DNA from: Delphinus delphis
Taxonomy: Eukaryota > Chordata > Mammalia > Artiodactyla > Delphinidae
Direction: 5' to 3'
NCBI RefSeq assembly: GCF_949987515.2
Contig: NC_082694.2
Span: forward strand, 15,307,958 to 15,371,957
Length of the DNA: 64,000 nt
A program made the translations under genes and the position numbers. Each line of letters starts with the position of its first letter. The stretch's first letter is position 1. Below the pieces are notes generated by a model, which made no database searches, was not told the origin of the DNA, and saw only the letters and a list, made by a program, of their open reading frames with translations. Below, one piece after another: positions 1 to 11,550 of the stretch.

Positions 1-917
1 TCTTTTTTCTTGATGAGTCTGGCTAAAGGTTTATCTTTTTTTTTTTTCAAAGAAGCAGCTCTTAGTTTCATTGATGTTTTCTATTGTTTTTCAGTCTCTA
101 TTTTATTTATTTCCACTCTATTATTTCTTTTCTTCTACTAACTTTGTGTTTTGTTTGTTCTTCTTTTCCTAATTCCTTAAGCTGTAAGATTAGGTTGCTA
201 TTTGAGGTTTTTCTTGTTTCCGGAGGTAGGCTTGTATCGTTATAAACCTCCCTCTTAGAAACACTTTTGCTGTATCCCATAGATTTTGGATTGTCTGTCT
301 CTATTTTCATTTGTCTCCAGGTATTTAAATGTTTTTCTTTTTGATTTTTTCAATGACGCATTGGTTGTTTAGTAGCATATTAGATTCCACACGCTTGTGT
401 TTTTTTTGCAGTTTTTATCTTGTAGTTGATCTCTAGTCTCATACAGTTGTGGTCAGAGAATACGCTTGATATCATTTCAATCTTTTAAAATATGAGACTT
501 GTTTTGTGGCCTAGCATGTGAGCTATCCTGGAGAATGTTCCATGCACACTTGAAAAGAATGTGTATTCTGCTGGTTTTGATGGAATGTTCTATATATATA
601 TTAATTTCCATGGGTCTAATTTGTCATTAAAGCTAGTGTTTCCTTATTGGTTTTCTGTCTGGATATCCATTGATGTGAGGTGTTAAGTCCCCTACCATTA
701 TTGCATTACTTTCAATTTCTCCCTTTATGTTTGTTAAATTTGCTTTATGTATTTAAGTGATCCTATTTGGGGTCCATGTTTATTTCTAATCATTATATCT
801 TCTTGTCGGATTAATCCCTTTATCATTATGTAATGTTTTTCTTTGTCTCTTGTTACAGTGTTTGTTTTAAACTCTATTTTCTCTGATATAAGTATTGTTC
901 CCTCAGCTTTATTTTTC
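1..917 (-). pseudogene. L1 ORF2 remnant (endonuclease and linker region), decayed
   Basis: The reverse complement reads as the first third of an L1 ORF2: text typical of the apurinic-type endonuclease domain and the linker before the reverse transcriptase, interrupted by stops and frameshifts. It is continuous in order with the ORF2 start at about 1,030-1,196 and with ORF1 at 2,880-3,776, so all are parts of one minus-strand L1 that runs off the left edge. Non-functional. Established: ORF2p carries the endonuclease and reverse transcriptase used for L1 and SINE movement. Inferred: this copy is old, since no long frame survives. Confidence 0.85.
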
Positions 918-1031
918 TTTTTTTGGTTGTGCCAACCAGCTTGCAGGATCTCAGTGCCCTGACCAGGGACTGAACCTGGCCCTGGCAGTGAAAGCCCAGG
1001 ATCCTAATCTCTAGGTCATTAGAGAACTCCT
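918..1031 (-). mobile_element. CHR-1-type tRNA-derived SINE inserted in L1 ORF2
   Basis: The minus strand has the tRNA-like head of the cetartiodactyl CHR-1 family, with a B-box-like stretch around 961-975, and ends in a T-rich (A-tail) side at 918-930. It truncates the surviving ORF2 N-terminal frame, whose last residues are SINE-encoded. Confidence 0.8.
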
Positions 1032-1196
1032 TACCAGGTTTCTTTTTGTTTCTGTTTGCATGAAATACCTTTTTTCATCCCCTTTCAGTCTGTGTGTGTC
1101 TTTAGATCTGAAGTGAGTCTCTTGTAGGCAGCATATATATGGGTCTTGTTTTTGTATCCATTCAGCCACTGTATGTGATTGGAGTGTTTGGTCCAT
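1032..1196 (-). pseudogene. L1 ORF2 N-terminal endonuclease fragment
   Basis: A minus-strand frame here contains the peptide DPYICCLQETHFRSKDTHRL, a clear relative of the conserved L1 endonuclease segment with the active-site glutamate (the E of LQETH). The frame is cut by the SINE at 918-1,031 and by a microsatellite beyond 1,196. It belongs to the same L1 as 1-917. Confidence 0.88.
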
Positions 1197-1197
1197 T

Positions 1198-1273
<76 letters not shown>
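1195..1273. repeat. (TA)n / (TATG)n microsatellite
   Basis: About 78 bases of near-pure alternating T and A with two G/C interruptions. It abuts the T-run of the next SINE, so it probably grew from that SINE's A-rich tail or the neighbouring L1. Alternating TA of this length can extrude a cruciform and is hard to assemble. Confidence 0.95.
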
Positions 1274-1282
<9 letters not shown>

Positions 1283-1438
1283 TTTTGCAGTACATGGGCC
1301 TCTCCCTGCTGTGGCCTCTCCCGCTGCAGAGCACAGGCTCCGGACGCGCAGGGTCAGCGGCCATGGCTCACAGGCCCAGCCGCTCCACGGTATGTGGGAT
1401 CTTCCCGGAACGGGGCATGAACCCGTGTCCCCTGCATC
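1274..1438 (-). mobile_element. CHR-2 SINE, 5'-truncated
   Basis: A T-run (1,274-1,286) is followed by the 3' body of the CHR-2 consensus on the minus strand, ending at about 1,438. The tRNA-like A-box end found in full copies, ending in accagggaagccc on the plus strand, is missing. Confidence 0.88.
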
Positions 1439-1533
1439 TTTAGTGTTATGTTTGGATACCTTTCACTTTGTCGTGTGTGTATCTATTATAGGTTTTTGGT
1501 TCGTGGTTACAATGAGCTTTATAAATAACAACA

Positions 1534-1573
1534 TGTGTGTATATGTGTGTGTATATATATATATATATATATA
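1534..1573. repeat. (TG)n-(TA)n microsatellite
   Basis: A mixed TG then TA dinucleotide run of about 40 bases inside the L1 inter-ORF region. Confidence 0.9.
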
Positions 1574-1613
1574 AAATCATATATATGTTATTATTTTAAG
1601 TTGATGATCTCTT

Positions 1614-1980
1614 TTTTTAATAAATTTATTTATTTATTTATTTATATTTTAATTTTTTTTGGCTGCATTGGGTCTTCGTTACTGCACACGGGCTTTCTCT
1701 AGTTGCCGCGAGAGGAGCTACTCTTCGTTGTGGTGTGCAGGTTTCTCATTGCAGTGGCTTCTCTTGTTGCGGAGCATGGGCTCTCAGTGTGCAGGCTTTA
1801 GTAGTTGTGGCACTCAGGCTCAGTAGTTGTAGCTCATGGGCTTTAGAGCGCAGGCTCAGTAGTTGTGGCGCACGGGCTTAGTTGCTCCACGGCATGTGCG
1901 ATCTTCCCAGACCAGGGCTCAAACCCATGTCCCCTGAATTGGCAGGTGGATTCTTAACCACTGTGCCACTGGGGAAGTCC
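1614..1980 (-). mobile_element. CHR-2 SINE, long form, minus strand
   Basis: A long CHR-2 copy of about 365 bp with the internal repeated module (variants of agtagttgtggc) and an A-rich tail facing left. It is flanked by a 16 bp TSD with one mismatch: aagttgatgatctctt at 1,598-1,613 and aagttaatgatctctt at 1,981-1,996. Confidence 0.92.
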
Positions 1981-2009
1981 AAGTTAATGATCTCTTAAGT
2001 TTATTATTT

Positions 2010-2410
2010 TTTTTTTAACATCTTTTTTGGGGTATAATTGCTTTACAATGGTGTGTTAGTTTCTGCTTTATAACAAAGTGAATCAGTTATACATATACAT
2101 ATGTTCCCATATCTCTTCCCTCTTTCGTCTCCCTCCCTCCCACCATCCCTATCCCACCCCTCTAGGTGGTCGCAAAGCAACAGGCTGATCTCCCTGTGCT
2201 ATGCGGCTGCTTCCCACTAGCTAGCTATTTTACGTTTGGTAGTGTATATATGTCCATGCCACTCTCTCACTTTGTCACAGCTTATCCTTCCCCCTCCCCA
2301 TATCCTCAAGTCCATTCTCTAGTATGTTTTTGTCTTTATTCCCATCTTACCCCTAGGTTCTTCATGACCTTTTTTTTTCCCTTAGGTTCCATATATATGT
2401 TTCAATGTTT
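2010..2410 (-). mobile_element. L1 3' UTR (cetartiodactyl type), 5'-truncated
   Basis: Minus-strand 3' end of a younger L1. The poly-T at 2,010-2,018 is followed by the characteristic terminal segment (ggggtataattgctttac on the plus strand), which recurs at 22,129, 20,540-21,237 and 63,825. It is inserted within the older L1 and has no coding content. Confidence 0.85.
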
Positions 2411-2489
2411 ACTCTAATGCTTCTGAGATCAACCTTTATTTATCTATTTGTTTGTAGCAATTTCCTGCCGCACTCAGCATATATCCTCT

Positions 2490-2710
2490 AAATTTTTTTT
2501 TTTTTTTTTTTTTTTTTTGCGGTACGCGGGCCTCTCACTGTCGTGACCTCTCCTGTCGCGGAGCACAGGCTCCGGACGCGCAGGCTCAGCGGCCATGGCT
2601 CATGGGCCCAGCTGCTCTGCAGCATGTGGGATCTTCCCAAACTGAGGCACAAACCCGTGTCCCCTGCATTGGCAGGTGGACTCTCAACCACTGCGCCACC
2701 AGGGAAGCCC
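2490..2710 (-). mobile_element. CHR-2 SINE, minus strand
   Basis: A long T-run (about 2,497-2,518) precedes a near-consensus short-form CHR-2 ending in accagggaagccc at 2,710. It is one of several insertions into the inter-ORF/ORF1 3' part of the host L1. Confidence 0.93.
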
Positions 2711-2879
2711 TGTTTAATGTTTCTGACGTCATATTTTACACCTTTTTGTTCCGTGTACCCCTTAACTACTTATTGTGAATATAGGTGATTTTACTACCTT
2801 TGTCTTTTAACCTTCCTACTAGCTTTATAAGCAATTGATCTACTACCTTTACTGTATATTTTCCTTTACCAGTGATAAT

Positions 2880-3776
2880 TTTTCCCTTCATAATTTTCAT
2901 ATTTCTAGTTGTGGCCTTTTCTTTTCCATGTAGAGAAGTCTCTTTAACATTTCTTATAAAGCTGGTTTAGTGGTGCTGAACTCTTTTAGCTTTTGCTTGT
3001 CTGTAAGACTATCTCTCCTTCAAATCTGAATGATAACCTTGCTGGGCAAAATGTTCTTACCTGTAGGTTTTCTCCTTTTATCACTTTGAATACATCATGC
3101 CACTCCCTTCTGGCCTGCAGAGTTTCTGCTGAAAAGTCAGCTGAGTCTTATGGGAGTTCCCTTGTATGTAACTAGTTGCTTTTCTCCTGCTGCTTTTAGG
3201 ATTCCCTCTTTGTCTTTATTTTTTGCCATTTTAATTATAATGTATCTTGGTATGGACCTCTTTGGGTTCATGATGTTTGTTGTTTGGGACTCTCTGTAAT
3301 TCTTGGATGTGAGGTCTGTTTCTTTCCCCAGGATAGGAAAGTTTTCAACTATTATTTCTTGAAATAAGTAATCTGCCTCTCTCTGTCTCTCTCTCTCTCT
3401 GTCTCTCTCTCTCTCTCATCTCCTTCTGGGACCCCTGTAATGTGAGTGTTAGTAGGCTTGATGTTGTTTCAGAGGTCTCTTAAACTATCCTCACTTTTTA
3501 AAACTTCTTTTTTTTCTGTTTGGCTTGAGTGATTTCCACCACTCTATCTTCCAAATCACTGATCTGTTCCTCTGTATCATTTAATCGACTCTTCATTACT
3601 TCTGATGTATGTTTCATTTCAGTTATTGTATTCTTCAGCTCTGTTTGGTTCTTCTTTATATTTTCTAACTCTTTGTTGAAATACTCCCTCTGTTCATCCA
3701 TTCTTCTCCCAAGTTCAGTGAGCATCTTTATGATTGTTACCTTGAACTCTTTATTGGGTAGATTGCTTATCTCCAT
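2880..3776 (-). pseudogene. L1 ORF1 remnant
   Basis: The minus strand from a start codon at 3,774-3,776 encodes an ORF1p-like protein. The first 92 residues are open (3,776-3,498), starting MEISNLPNKEFKV, and form a lysine/glutamate-rich coiled coil (residues about 20-85, heptads such as NDTEEQISDLEDRVVEITQ). Past a stop, recognisable RNA-recognition and C-terminal segments follow in broken frames, including text equivalent to LVTYKGTP and AREWHD-type blocks, down to about 2,880. Established: ORF1p trimerises through the coiled coil and binds L1 RNA. This copy is frame-broken, with a (CT)n expansion at 3,380-3,418. Confidence 0.88.
3380..3418. repeat. (CT)n microsatellite inside L1 ORF1
   Basis: About 38 bases of CT/CTGT dinucleotides interrupt the ORF1 homology. 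Full-length relatives have a short GA-rich stretch here on the sense strand, so this looks like slippage growth. Confidence 0.9.
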
Positions 3777-4274
3777 GTCATTTAGTTCTTCTTCTCTGAG
3801 GTCATATATTTTTCCTTTGTTTGGAATATATTCCTCTGTCTCCTCATTGTGCCCAATTCTCTGTGTTTATTTCTATGTATTAGGTAATTTGGTTATGTTT
3901 CCCAGTCTTGGAGAATTGACCTTATGTAGGAGATGTTGTATGGGGCCCAGAAGCATGCTACCCTCTGGTGACCTGAGATATATGCTCTAGGGATGCCTCT
4001 TATGTGGCGTGCATGAGCCCTTCTCTTGTGACAGGGCTTAGTACTGTGGGTGTGCTGGTAGGCGGGGCTGGCCCCAGCCCAACTGGCTGTGAGGCCCTGC
4101 CTCGAGCAGTGGCTGCAGTCCTACTGAAGGTGAGGGGGGGGTAGGCCTCTCACCCAGTTGACTGTGCCCAGGGGGTCGAGGGGCTGATGACAACCTGCTG
4201 CAGGGCAGGGCCAGGTCCCTGCATGCTGGTCGCACAGCCCCATGGGGCTTGGGGTTGGTGCCAATGTGCTGGAG
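3777..4274 (-). mobile_element. L1 5' UTR remnant
   Basis: This lies upstream of the ORF1 start on the minus strand and turns GC-rich from about 4,020, as expected for the 5' part of an old L1. No promoter element is identified. A CHR-2 (4,275-4,586) interrupts it, and the host sequence resumes at 4,597. Confidence 0.65.
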
Positions 4275-4586
4275 GGTTTTTTTTTTGTTGTTTTTTTAAA
4301 AAATTAATTAATTAATTTATTTTTGGCTGTGTTGGGTCTTCGTTTCTGTGCGAGGGCTTTCTCTAGTTTTGGCGAGCGGGGGCCACTCTTCATCGCGGTG
4401 CACGGGCCTCTTACTGTCACGGCCTCTCTTGTGGCGGAGCACAGGATCCAGATGTGCAGGCTCAGTAGTTGTGGCTCACGGGCCCAGTTGCTCCATGGCA
4501 TGTGGAATCTTCCCAGACCCGGGCTCGAACCCGTGTCCCCTGCATTGGCAGGCAGATTCTCAACCACTGCGCCACCAGGGAAGCCC
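4275..4586 (-). mobile_element. CHR-2 SINE, minus strand
   Basis: A complete copy with A/T-rich tail at 4,277-4,320. The 10 bp TSD tgtgctggag is at 4,265-4,274 and 4,587-4,596. Confidence 0.93.
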
Positions 4587-5050
4587 TGTGCTGGAGTTTT
4601 AAGTTTGGTGTTACATAAGGATTATGAATTCCAGCTCCTAAAACAAATGTAAATAGGCTTATGATTAGGGATTATTAGAAGAGATCGTTTTTCCATTTCA
4701 CTCAGAGCCAAGGCCTAGACAACACTTTGAGGGTTGAGGCTTTTTTTCTAGTTCACCAACCGAGACTGTTACCTTTCAGAGGTACTGGCTTGATGAAAGA
4801 GCCTCTAATCCTACTTCCCAGCCCACATACATCCCAGAGTTTGTTCCTGTTGCCAGTACACAAGACCTAGCACAGTACACAAGCTCTAGGCCCCCAGGGA
4901 TTGGCAAGTATCTTCTGGGTGAGTTCTAACTTCAGCATTTGCTTGCCTCTGTATTTGGGTTTGCTCATCTTGGACCTCTACAGAGTTCTCTTACTTTCCC
5001 TCTACTTTAACCCTATATTTTAAAAGATATTTTAAAAAATACTGTATCCA

Positions 5051-5242
5051 GGCCTTCCCTGGTGGCGCAGTGGTTGGGAGTCCGCCTGCCGATGCAGGGG
5101 ACATGGGTTCGTGCCCCAGTCTGGGAAGATCCCACATGCCACGGAGCAGCTGGTCCCATGAGCCATGGCCGCTGAGCCTGTGCATCCGGAGCCTGTGCTC
5201 TGCAACAGGAGAGGCCACAGCAGTGAGAGGCCCGCGTACCAC

Positions 5243-5286
<44 letters not shown>
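5051..5286 (+). mobile_element. CHR-2 SINE with (TA)n grown in its tail
   Basis: Plus-strand copy with A-box region at about 5,060-5,075, B-box-like gggttcgtgcc near 5,106, poly-A at 5,241-5,257, then about 28 bases of (TA)n. The flanks share gtatccag (just before 5,051 and at about 5,291). Confidence 0.92.
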
Positions 5287-5291
<5 letters not shown>

Positions 5292-5545
5292 GTATCCAGC
5301 ATTTCTGAGTAGTCTACATTGGCAGGGTTTCTCTGGCACCTTTGCTGGGAATGATCAAGTCTGGATGGCTGCCTGCTGACAAATTCAGCTCCAGGTTGAC
5401 CTGAGCATGTCCAAACCTATCAGGCAACCGGAGCTGAAACAAAAGGCCTATTGCATAACAGATTTTCTTCTATATAAGGCAGTTGTAGTTGATCATAGAA
5501 TTTGTTCCTTTCTGTTACAGTTCATACAGATGATTTGGAAATGAT

Positions 5546-5769
5546 CAGTTGCTCTCAACTGGGGGCAATTTTGCACCTTCCTTCCCCACAGGAGACATTT
5601 TGCAGTATCTGAAGACCTTTTTGGTTGTCACAATTGAGAAGGGGGTGCTACTGGCATCTAGTGGGTAGAGGCCAGGATGTTGCTAAACAACCTACAATAC
5701 ACAGGATAGCTCCCCTGTAACAAAGATGATCTCCCCCCAAATGTCAAAAGTTCCATGATTGAGAAACTT
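5546..5769 (+). mobile_element. MER5A (non-autonomous hAT-Charlie DNA transposon)
   Basis: Full-length MER5A-like sequence from cagttgctctcaactggggg to a decayed 3' terminus in gagaaac. Central landmarks include ttttggttgtcacaa and ggcatctagtgggtagaggc. A second copy is at 60,640-60,872. Confidence 0.9.
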
Positions 5770-8700
5770 TGGACAGTAATCAAAATCTTTTAAAAATCTT
5801 CCTACAGGAATCTTGAGTGCAAGTGTGACTGTTAACTGTCTCTTCTAACTCCTTTGGCTTAGATATAAAAGTTGAAAATATTTACTTGTCAAAAATAGAT
5901 GAAGGAGGGCGAACATTGCTACCATCGATGGAGCACCTTTTCTGCTTCAGGCATGGTGCTGTGTTAATGAAGATGGTACCATTCATTTCATCATTTTCTC
6001 CAGAACTTTGGTGCTTTGGGTCAAAGGTTGATATAAAGCTTTCAGAGCAAATGATAGGTAGTCTGCAATTTTCAAGTAAATTATGCAATTCAAAGCAGAA
6101 ACAATTTCAGTTGAGTTTCTAGGTATAAAAACATGTGGCATTTTGAAGTGAAATTTTCTTAGGTCAACGTATCATAGTGTGATTGATGTGACCACAATAA
6201 CTTTCCTCTGACTTTTGGAAAAGTTAGAGACACAGAAACAAGCCTGACTTAGCAGCACTGGGAGTCAGTCTGCAGGTAAGAAACGCTCCTAGAATCACTT
6301 CCCTGGCCTCCATGACCCTACCTGTATCAGCCTGTGTGGTCTTCCTTGCAGGGCCTCCCTTTCAGGGAAGGGGGAACTGATTAATGACTTGAAAACTTGA
6401 TCAGCAGCATCAAGCCCACTTGACTGGTTAGAAAGAAAAAAAAAGGTAACAAATATTCTCACAAATATAGTGCCATTTGACTTGCAAAATCCCACAGGAT
6501 TGTCCAGGGATCGGGGCAATGGACAGGGATGGACCAAGCAGCTATAAATAAAAAATGGAATAAAGGTTTTCTCTTGATTAGGAAGGACAGTGTAGGGTGC
6601 TGAGAGTGAGCCTGAGGCAGTGTCCAAATGCAATGGGAAAGAGCACAGTCATCAACTCATGATAATGGGTTTATGCCATATTTGCAATGTCTGCTCTAAT
6701 GTCCTGCTTTCGTTTGAGAAAAGCATGATCCATCAGGAAAAGTTATGGGCTGTCTCAATTATGCCATTTATCTGGGGTTAGGAGCAGGGTCATCCCACCC
6801 TTATTAGCATGCACGGTAGACAGGGTACAAATCCAGCTGAGTGTAGGCTCATGTCATCAAATTCACCCAAGCTTCCCCCTTGTCTTATAACAATTTCTGG
6901 CTCTCATCTTTCCTGGACCTAGAATTGGTGGGTTACAGCGGATGCACATTTACTGTCTTGGTAGAGATTGCCAGCTACCCTACAGCAGTATCGCTCCATT
7001 TTTTTTGTTCCCATCAGCAGTAGATGATAGTGCCTGTTTCCTCACATCCTGCCAAATTTGGGTGTCATCATTCTTCTCAATATTTGCCAATCTGACAGTT
7101 GAAGATAGCTGCTGATTTTGATCCACTCTTGTTGGCTCACCTTTCAATCTTGTGTTCTTACATTTCTGCCCCTAAAATTACTGTAATTACTCCATAGTCT
7201 AACTTTTACCTAGCCCTTGGGCCCAGTGGTTGGGTCTCTACCACTAGAAACAGATCTTGGAGGTCAGGATTCTTATATCTCAAAATTTGATTTCCTTTTC
7301 CAGGGCCTTAAGTATTTTGGGAGGGTACAGGATAGCCCCAAAAATGCTTGCTGAAATGAGTGGATTTAGGCCAATGTCCACGTAGAGGAAGAGTGGAATG
7401 TTGGCTCCTGAATGGTTGGGAATTGGGTGTGGTCAGCAGATTTGGGATGCACATCTCCCAAAGACCCTTCACTTGGGAAGTGCTCTGCACCCCTCCAGAA
7501 AAGGGGGCAGCCTGAGTGGCCATATTTTCTTGGGAGACTCACCCTTGGTCATAACCGATTGGACCACAGGGAAGAACTGACCCAAGCTGAGCCAATTAGA
7601 TTCTCGGGCATTCAAAGTAAGAGACACAGAAACCAATCTATTGTGTTGTATTGTGGGCCACTGGAGTTGTAAGGTCATGGAGAGCTGAAGCTGTTTGGGG
7701 TAGAATGGTAACTCAAAACAATGAATTATTATTACAAAGCAGGAGATATTCAAAGCCTGAAGCAAAAGTTAAGAGAAGAAGAGATGAAGGAACTCAGGGA
7801 GGGAGGGATTGAGAGAGAGAGAGAGAGGGTGGAGAAAAAAGCCACCAGATCCTGTGAGTCCTGGCTTCTGCAGGTGTGTTCCCTGAGGTTACCTTGTATC
7901 CTTACAATAAATTCTCCTTTTACTAACCGATCCTTGACCAAGGCTATGAAATTATTGCATAAGTCCAACTCTGTTTGCTCATTTTTCACAGTTCCCAAAC
8001 AACCTTCTGAGAACTGCCCTTGACAACACGATATAGGAAAACGCACCTGTCCGTGTATGTTTGCCCATTATAAATGAGTAATTACAAAGGGGTTACTGAG
8101 TAACCTCGTGTGTCTGGCGCTATGCTGGGGGCCATGTACACACCAGAAAAGTAGAGGACATAATTCCTCACTCCAAGGAGTTAAGGTGGGAGATAAAACT
8201 AATATATGAAAGAATTACACCCCCATTTATCCTAAGGGCTGGGCCAAGAATGTCTTTCCTTGAGAAGACTGCTGAGATCAGATTGACATGTACCAGACAC
8301 AGCTGGAAGGCACGAGGGGCAGCTCTAAAGAGGAGACGTCAGGCTGTAGTTGGAGGGACTATCCTTCGTGCGTCCAGCCACCACACAGCCATGTCCCGGC
8401 AAACTGGGGACCTCCCAGGAGGCTGATATGCCCTCTGGAGAACAGCCCTAAGGGCCAGTAGGTGTGCCCACAGTAGCGTTGCCCTACAAGCTGTCCTTTG
8501 AAAGGGGTGAATTGTTGTCCTTGTTTTGGGCTTTGCACAGAGGCAGGGGGAGTGGGAGAAGGCATCGAGCTTACCAGCCCGGGTGGGATGGAGGGGTCAG
8601 AGGACCTGGTCCACTCCAGACCCTGGACTCTCCAGGTGAAAAGCCTCCATCTCATTTTCTCTAAAAAGAAGGACACTTTGCTTCCTTCCCAGGATAAGTT

Positions 8701-8980
8701 TGAAGACTTCAAGAAGCCAATGTGTGGAAATTACATTGCAACATTTAAAATGCTATTTGGAAGAGAACTGTGGCTACCCTGGTGATTATAACACTGAATG
8801 TTTTTTTTTTTTTTTTTTTGACATTGAGCATTTGTTTTAAGGTAGTAGCCAGTTGATTAGATGTAAGTCCACGCCTGCAGGCCCAGCCTGCCCCCTTTTC
8901 TGGACCCACTCCTGACTTGGGGTTTAGGGGCCCAGTTATGGCTGATGTGAATGGACGCATCGCATGCCACGTAGTTCTAG
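5770..8980. other. Unique intergenic sequence, no gene seen
   Basis: Contains only chance frames (longest about 117 codons, no recognisable family), a GA-rich run at 7,807-7,829 and a T-run at 8,799-8,819. No splice-like exon or RNA gene was recognised. Confidence 0.6.
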
Positions 8981-8984
8981 GTGC

Positions 8985-9140
8985 GTTACACACATTACCT
9001 GTCTCCATCCTCCAGAAGTGAGCATTACAACGATTCTACTGAGGTCGAGGAAGCCAAAGGACCTTCCCAAGGTCACACAGCTAGGAAGCGGCAGAGTCAA
9101 GATTCAATCCAGGCAGGCTTATCCCGGAGCCCTTGCTCTT
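8985..9140 (-). mobile_element. MIR SINE remnant
   Basis: The MIR core reads on the minus strand, with landmarks ccaaggtcacacagctag and ggcagagtcaagattcaatcc at about 9,065-9,112. Confidence 0.8.
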
Positions 9141-9261
9141 GACTCACTCTGTTGCCCTTGGAAACCTGCCTGACCGGGGTGCTTTCCTCCTGATCAATGC
9201 CAGCACCGTGGGCCACCCCTTCCCCTGTGTGCTCCAAGCATCCAGATGTGAGAAATTCCTT

Positions 9262-9626
9262 TCCACTCTTTGAATAAACCCATTTCTCTCTTGCCTCGGG
9301 GTCTTTGCACCTACTGCTCATTCCTCTCCATCCTTCTTTACTTGAACAATTTTCCGTGTTGTTAGGGTCTCAGCTTAGACCACATGCCCTCGGGGAAAGC
9401 ACTTCCTGAGCGCCCTGGGTCTGAATTAGTGCCCAACTCTGGGCTCCTACAGAACTTCCCCTATAGTAGGGCTCATCGCTTTGGATTGGAATTGCCTTTT
9501 TACGTCTCTGTCTACGCAGCTGTTAGCATAAGGGCTGCATTCGTTTCCCCCCACCCGCCAGGGTTGAGCTTGTTCCCTGAGTATCCTGAGTGCCTGGCAC
9601 ATAGGCACCCATACATACTTGATGGA
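9262..9626 (+). mobile_element. L2 LINE 3' fragment
   Basis: Reads like the 3' end of L2, finishing in cctgagtgcctggcacatag with the usual drift expected of an ancient repeat. Boundaries are uncertain. Confidence 0.6.
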
Positions 9627-9971
9627 GAAGCGATTAACTAATGACTGCTCGGCCCCGCTTCCCTCACTGTCTCCACCTTGGACCGTGTGCGCGCTCTCTG
9701 GGCTCCCGGGAGCCCTTCTCAGCATGTGCTCGCCTGGCAGTGGGGCCCTGTCTTGCACGGTGCTGACTGCTGGCCCAGAGCCCGCCCTCCAGACCCCTTG
9801 TTTGTCTGCTGGACTGGATGCCCTCGTGGTGCCCCACGTCTGCCCCACCTGGAGAACAGGTCTGGCTGGTCTAGGTCTCTCCTGGGACTCTCTTTCCACT
9901 GCTACCCACTGGGCCATATCCTGCTGAGTATCCACCTACGGCTCCATTCACAGAGATGGGCTTAATCCATA

Positions 9972-10183
9972 GTTATTTTTTATTATTATTTTTTTGCGGT
10001 ACGCGGGCCCCTCACTGCTGTGGCCTCTCCCATTGCGGAGCACAGGCTCCGGACACGCAGGCTCAGCGGCCATGGCTCACGGGCCCAGCCGCTCTGCGGC
10101 ATAGGGGATCTTCCTGGACCGGGGCACGAACCCATGTCCCCTGCATCGGCAGGTGGACTCTCAACCACTGCGCCACCAGGGAA
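9972..10183 (-). mobile_element. CHR-2 SINE, minus strand, 13 bp perfect TSD
   Basis: Near-consensus copy flanked by identical 13-mers ggcttaatccata at 9,959-9,971 and 10,184-10,196. The intact TSD and tail suggest a fairly recent insertion. Confidence 0.95.
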
Positions 10184-10199
10184 GGCTTAATCCATATTT

Positions 10200-11550
10200 A
10201 GAAAACATAAGTTTGACCATCATAAAAGACCTCAAAGCAGGCAAAGCTACCTTTCACCCATTCCCTGAGGACAGGAATGACAGTCAAAATACAGTTAACA
10301 GGTATATCATGGACCCCAGCTGATCACAACCAAGGGACCAGAATCTGGTCTGGTCCTTGATATGTAAAGCAGTAACCCTTTATTACGGAATCTGGGGAGT
10401 GTGGGCTTCAGGGGCCTAGGGACAGCAGGTGTGTACAAACTGATACAGAATTATTTCAATACCTAACAACTGATAATAGCACCTTGGTGTGTTCTAGCGT
10501 TGTTTATGATACGGAATTGGAGTGATTGGGCTGAATGACTGGAAAGGCAACTTGTCTGCCGTTGCCTGAAATAGCATCATCAGTGCATATCAGCAAATTA
10601 TTCATGGTCAAGATGGGGAGACAGACAATCCGCCCCTGGCGACATTTCCCTGTGACCTGGGGATTGAGAAACACACTGGAGGCTGTGGAAGGACAAAAGC
10701 TGGTACCAACTCCGTTCCTGCCCAGAACAAGAGTTGACAAGAGTCAAGTGAGTGAACGTGTGTGTGTGGTGTCTAGATGTGCACTATATGTGTGTGATGT
10801 GTGTTTATGTGTGGTCTGTATGTGTGTGTGGGGTGGGGGGTAGCATAAGAATGGTGTGTGGTGTGTGTGTTTCTGCGTTGTGTACCATGGATGTGGTGTG
10901 GAGGTGTGGTTGTGTGTCCATGCCTCTGCGTTCTGAATGAGACCAAGAAGATGGTGGCTGGGAGAAAAAAGAATGGAGGGGGCCCTCCCTTAGCCAAGCC
11001 CTTGAAGTACATTGTACGCCATCATCCCAGGAGGCAGGGAGAACAGGAGACTGGCTGGGACCAACCAGCAACGGCAGCACTCAGCAATGGTCTCCCCTGA
11101 TGGGGAGGTTCTTCTCACCTCTGCAGGGTGGGAAGCGAACCGCATTCCAAAGACAATTTAACAAAAAAGGAAAGAAAGGACCTTCCAGCTTCCTTTGCAG
11201 CTTCTACACTGTTTTTGGTTGGTATGTTGTTTTTTTCGGTATAGCTCTTTGCCAGAAGAACTTGTCCTATCGAGCCTGTTGGGGAAAATTTACAGCCTGA
11301 GTCAGTCTCAGGTCACATCAAACAAAGCAAAGCCTTCAGCCCAGGGGAGATTTCCGCCTTTCCTGGCAGTGACAGTAGCATAGGGATTATAAAGGATTAT
11401 CGTCAAGGGAATGTCATAATGAACGAACTGTTCTAGGAACCTGAGGCCCTGGGTAGATTGGAGCAGAGGTAACAAACTCCTTGTCCAAGGTCACCGCACT
11501 GTTTCTTTCCGGCTGGGTGTCAGCATGGCTGGGGATGGATTTTTCATTTT
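10200..11550. other. Unique intergenic sequence with TG-rich tract
   Basis: No gene recognised. The only structure is the imperfect TG-rich array at 10,757-10,925. Confidence 0.6.
10757..10925. repeat. Imperfect (TG)n-rich tract
   Basis: About 170 bases dominated by tgtgtg/tgtgtgg words with interruptions. It creates spurious Cys/Val-rich frames on the plus strand and His/Thr-rich frames on the minus strand. Confidence 0.85.

Noticed and set aside
1195..1273. TA-rich tract as an origin or matrix attachment site
   Set aside because: A plain microsatellite next to a SINE tail explains it; nothing else supports a functional role.
2488..2691. Recurrent 60-100 codon frames with peptides like MVESPPADAGDTGSCPG or RSTGSGRAGSAAMAHGPSRS at about 20 sites
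   Set aside because: They are translations of the CHR-2 SINE in various frames, shared by every copy on both strands, and not protein genes.
9447..9935. 162-codon minus-strand frame
   Set aside because: No recognisable domain, overlaps an L2 remnant, and has no splice or promoter support.
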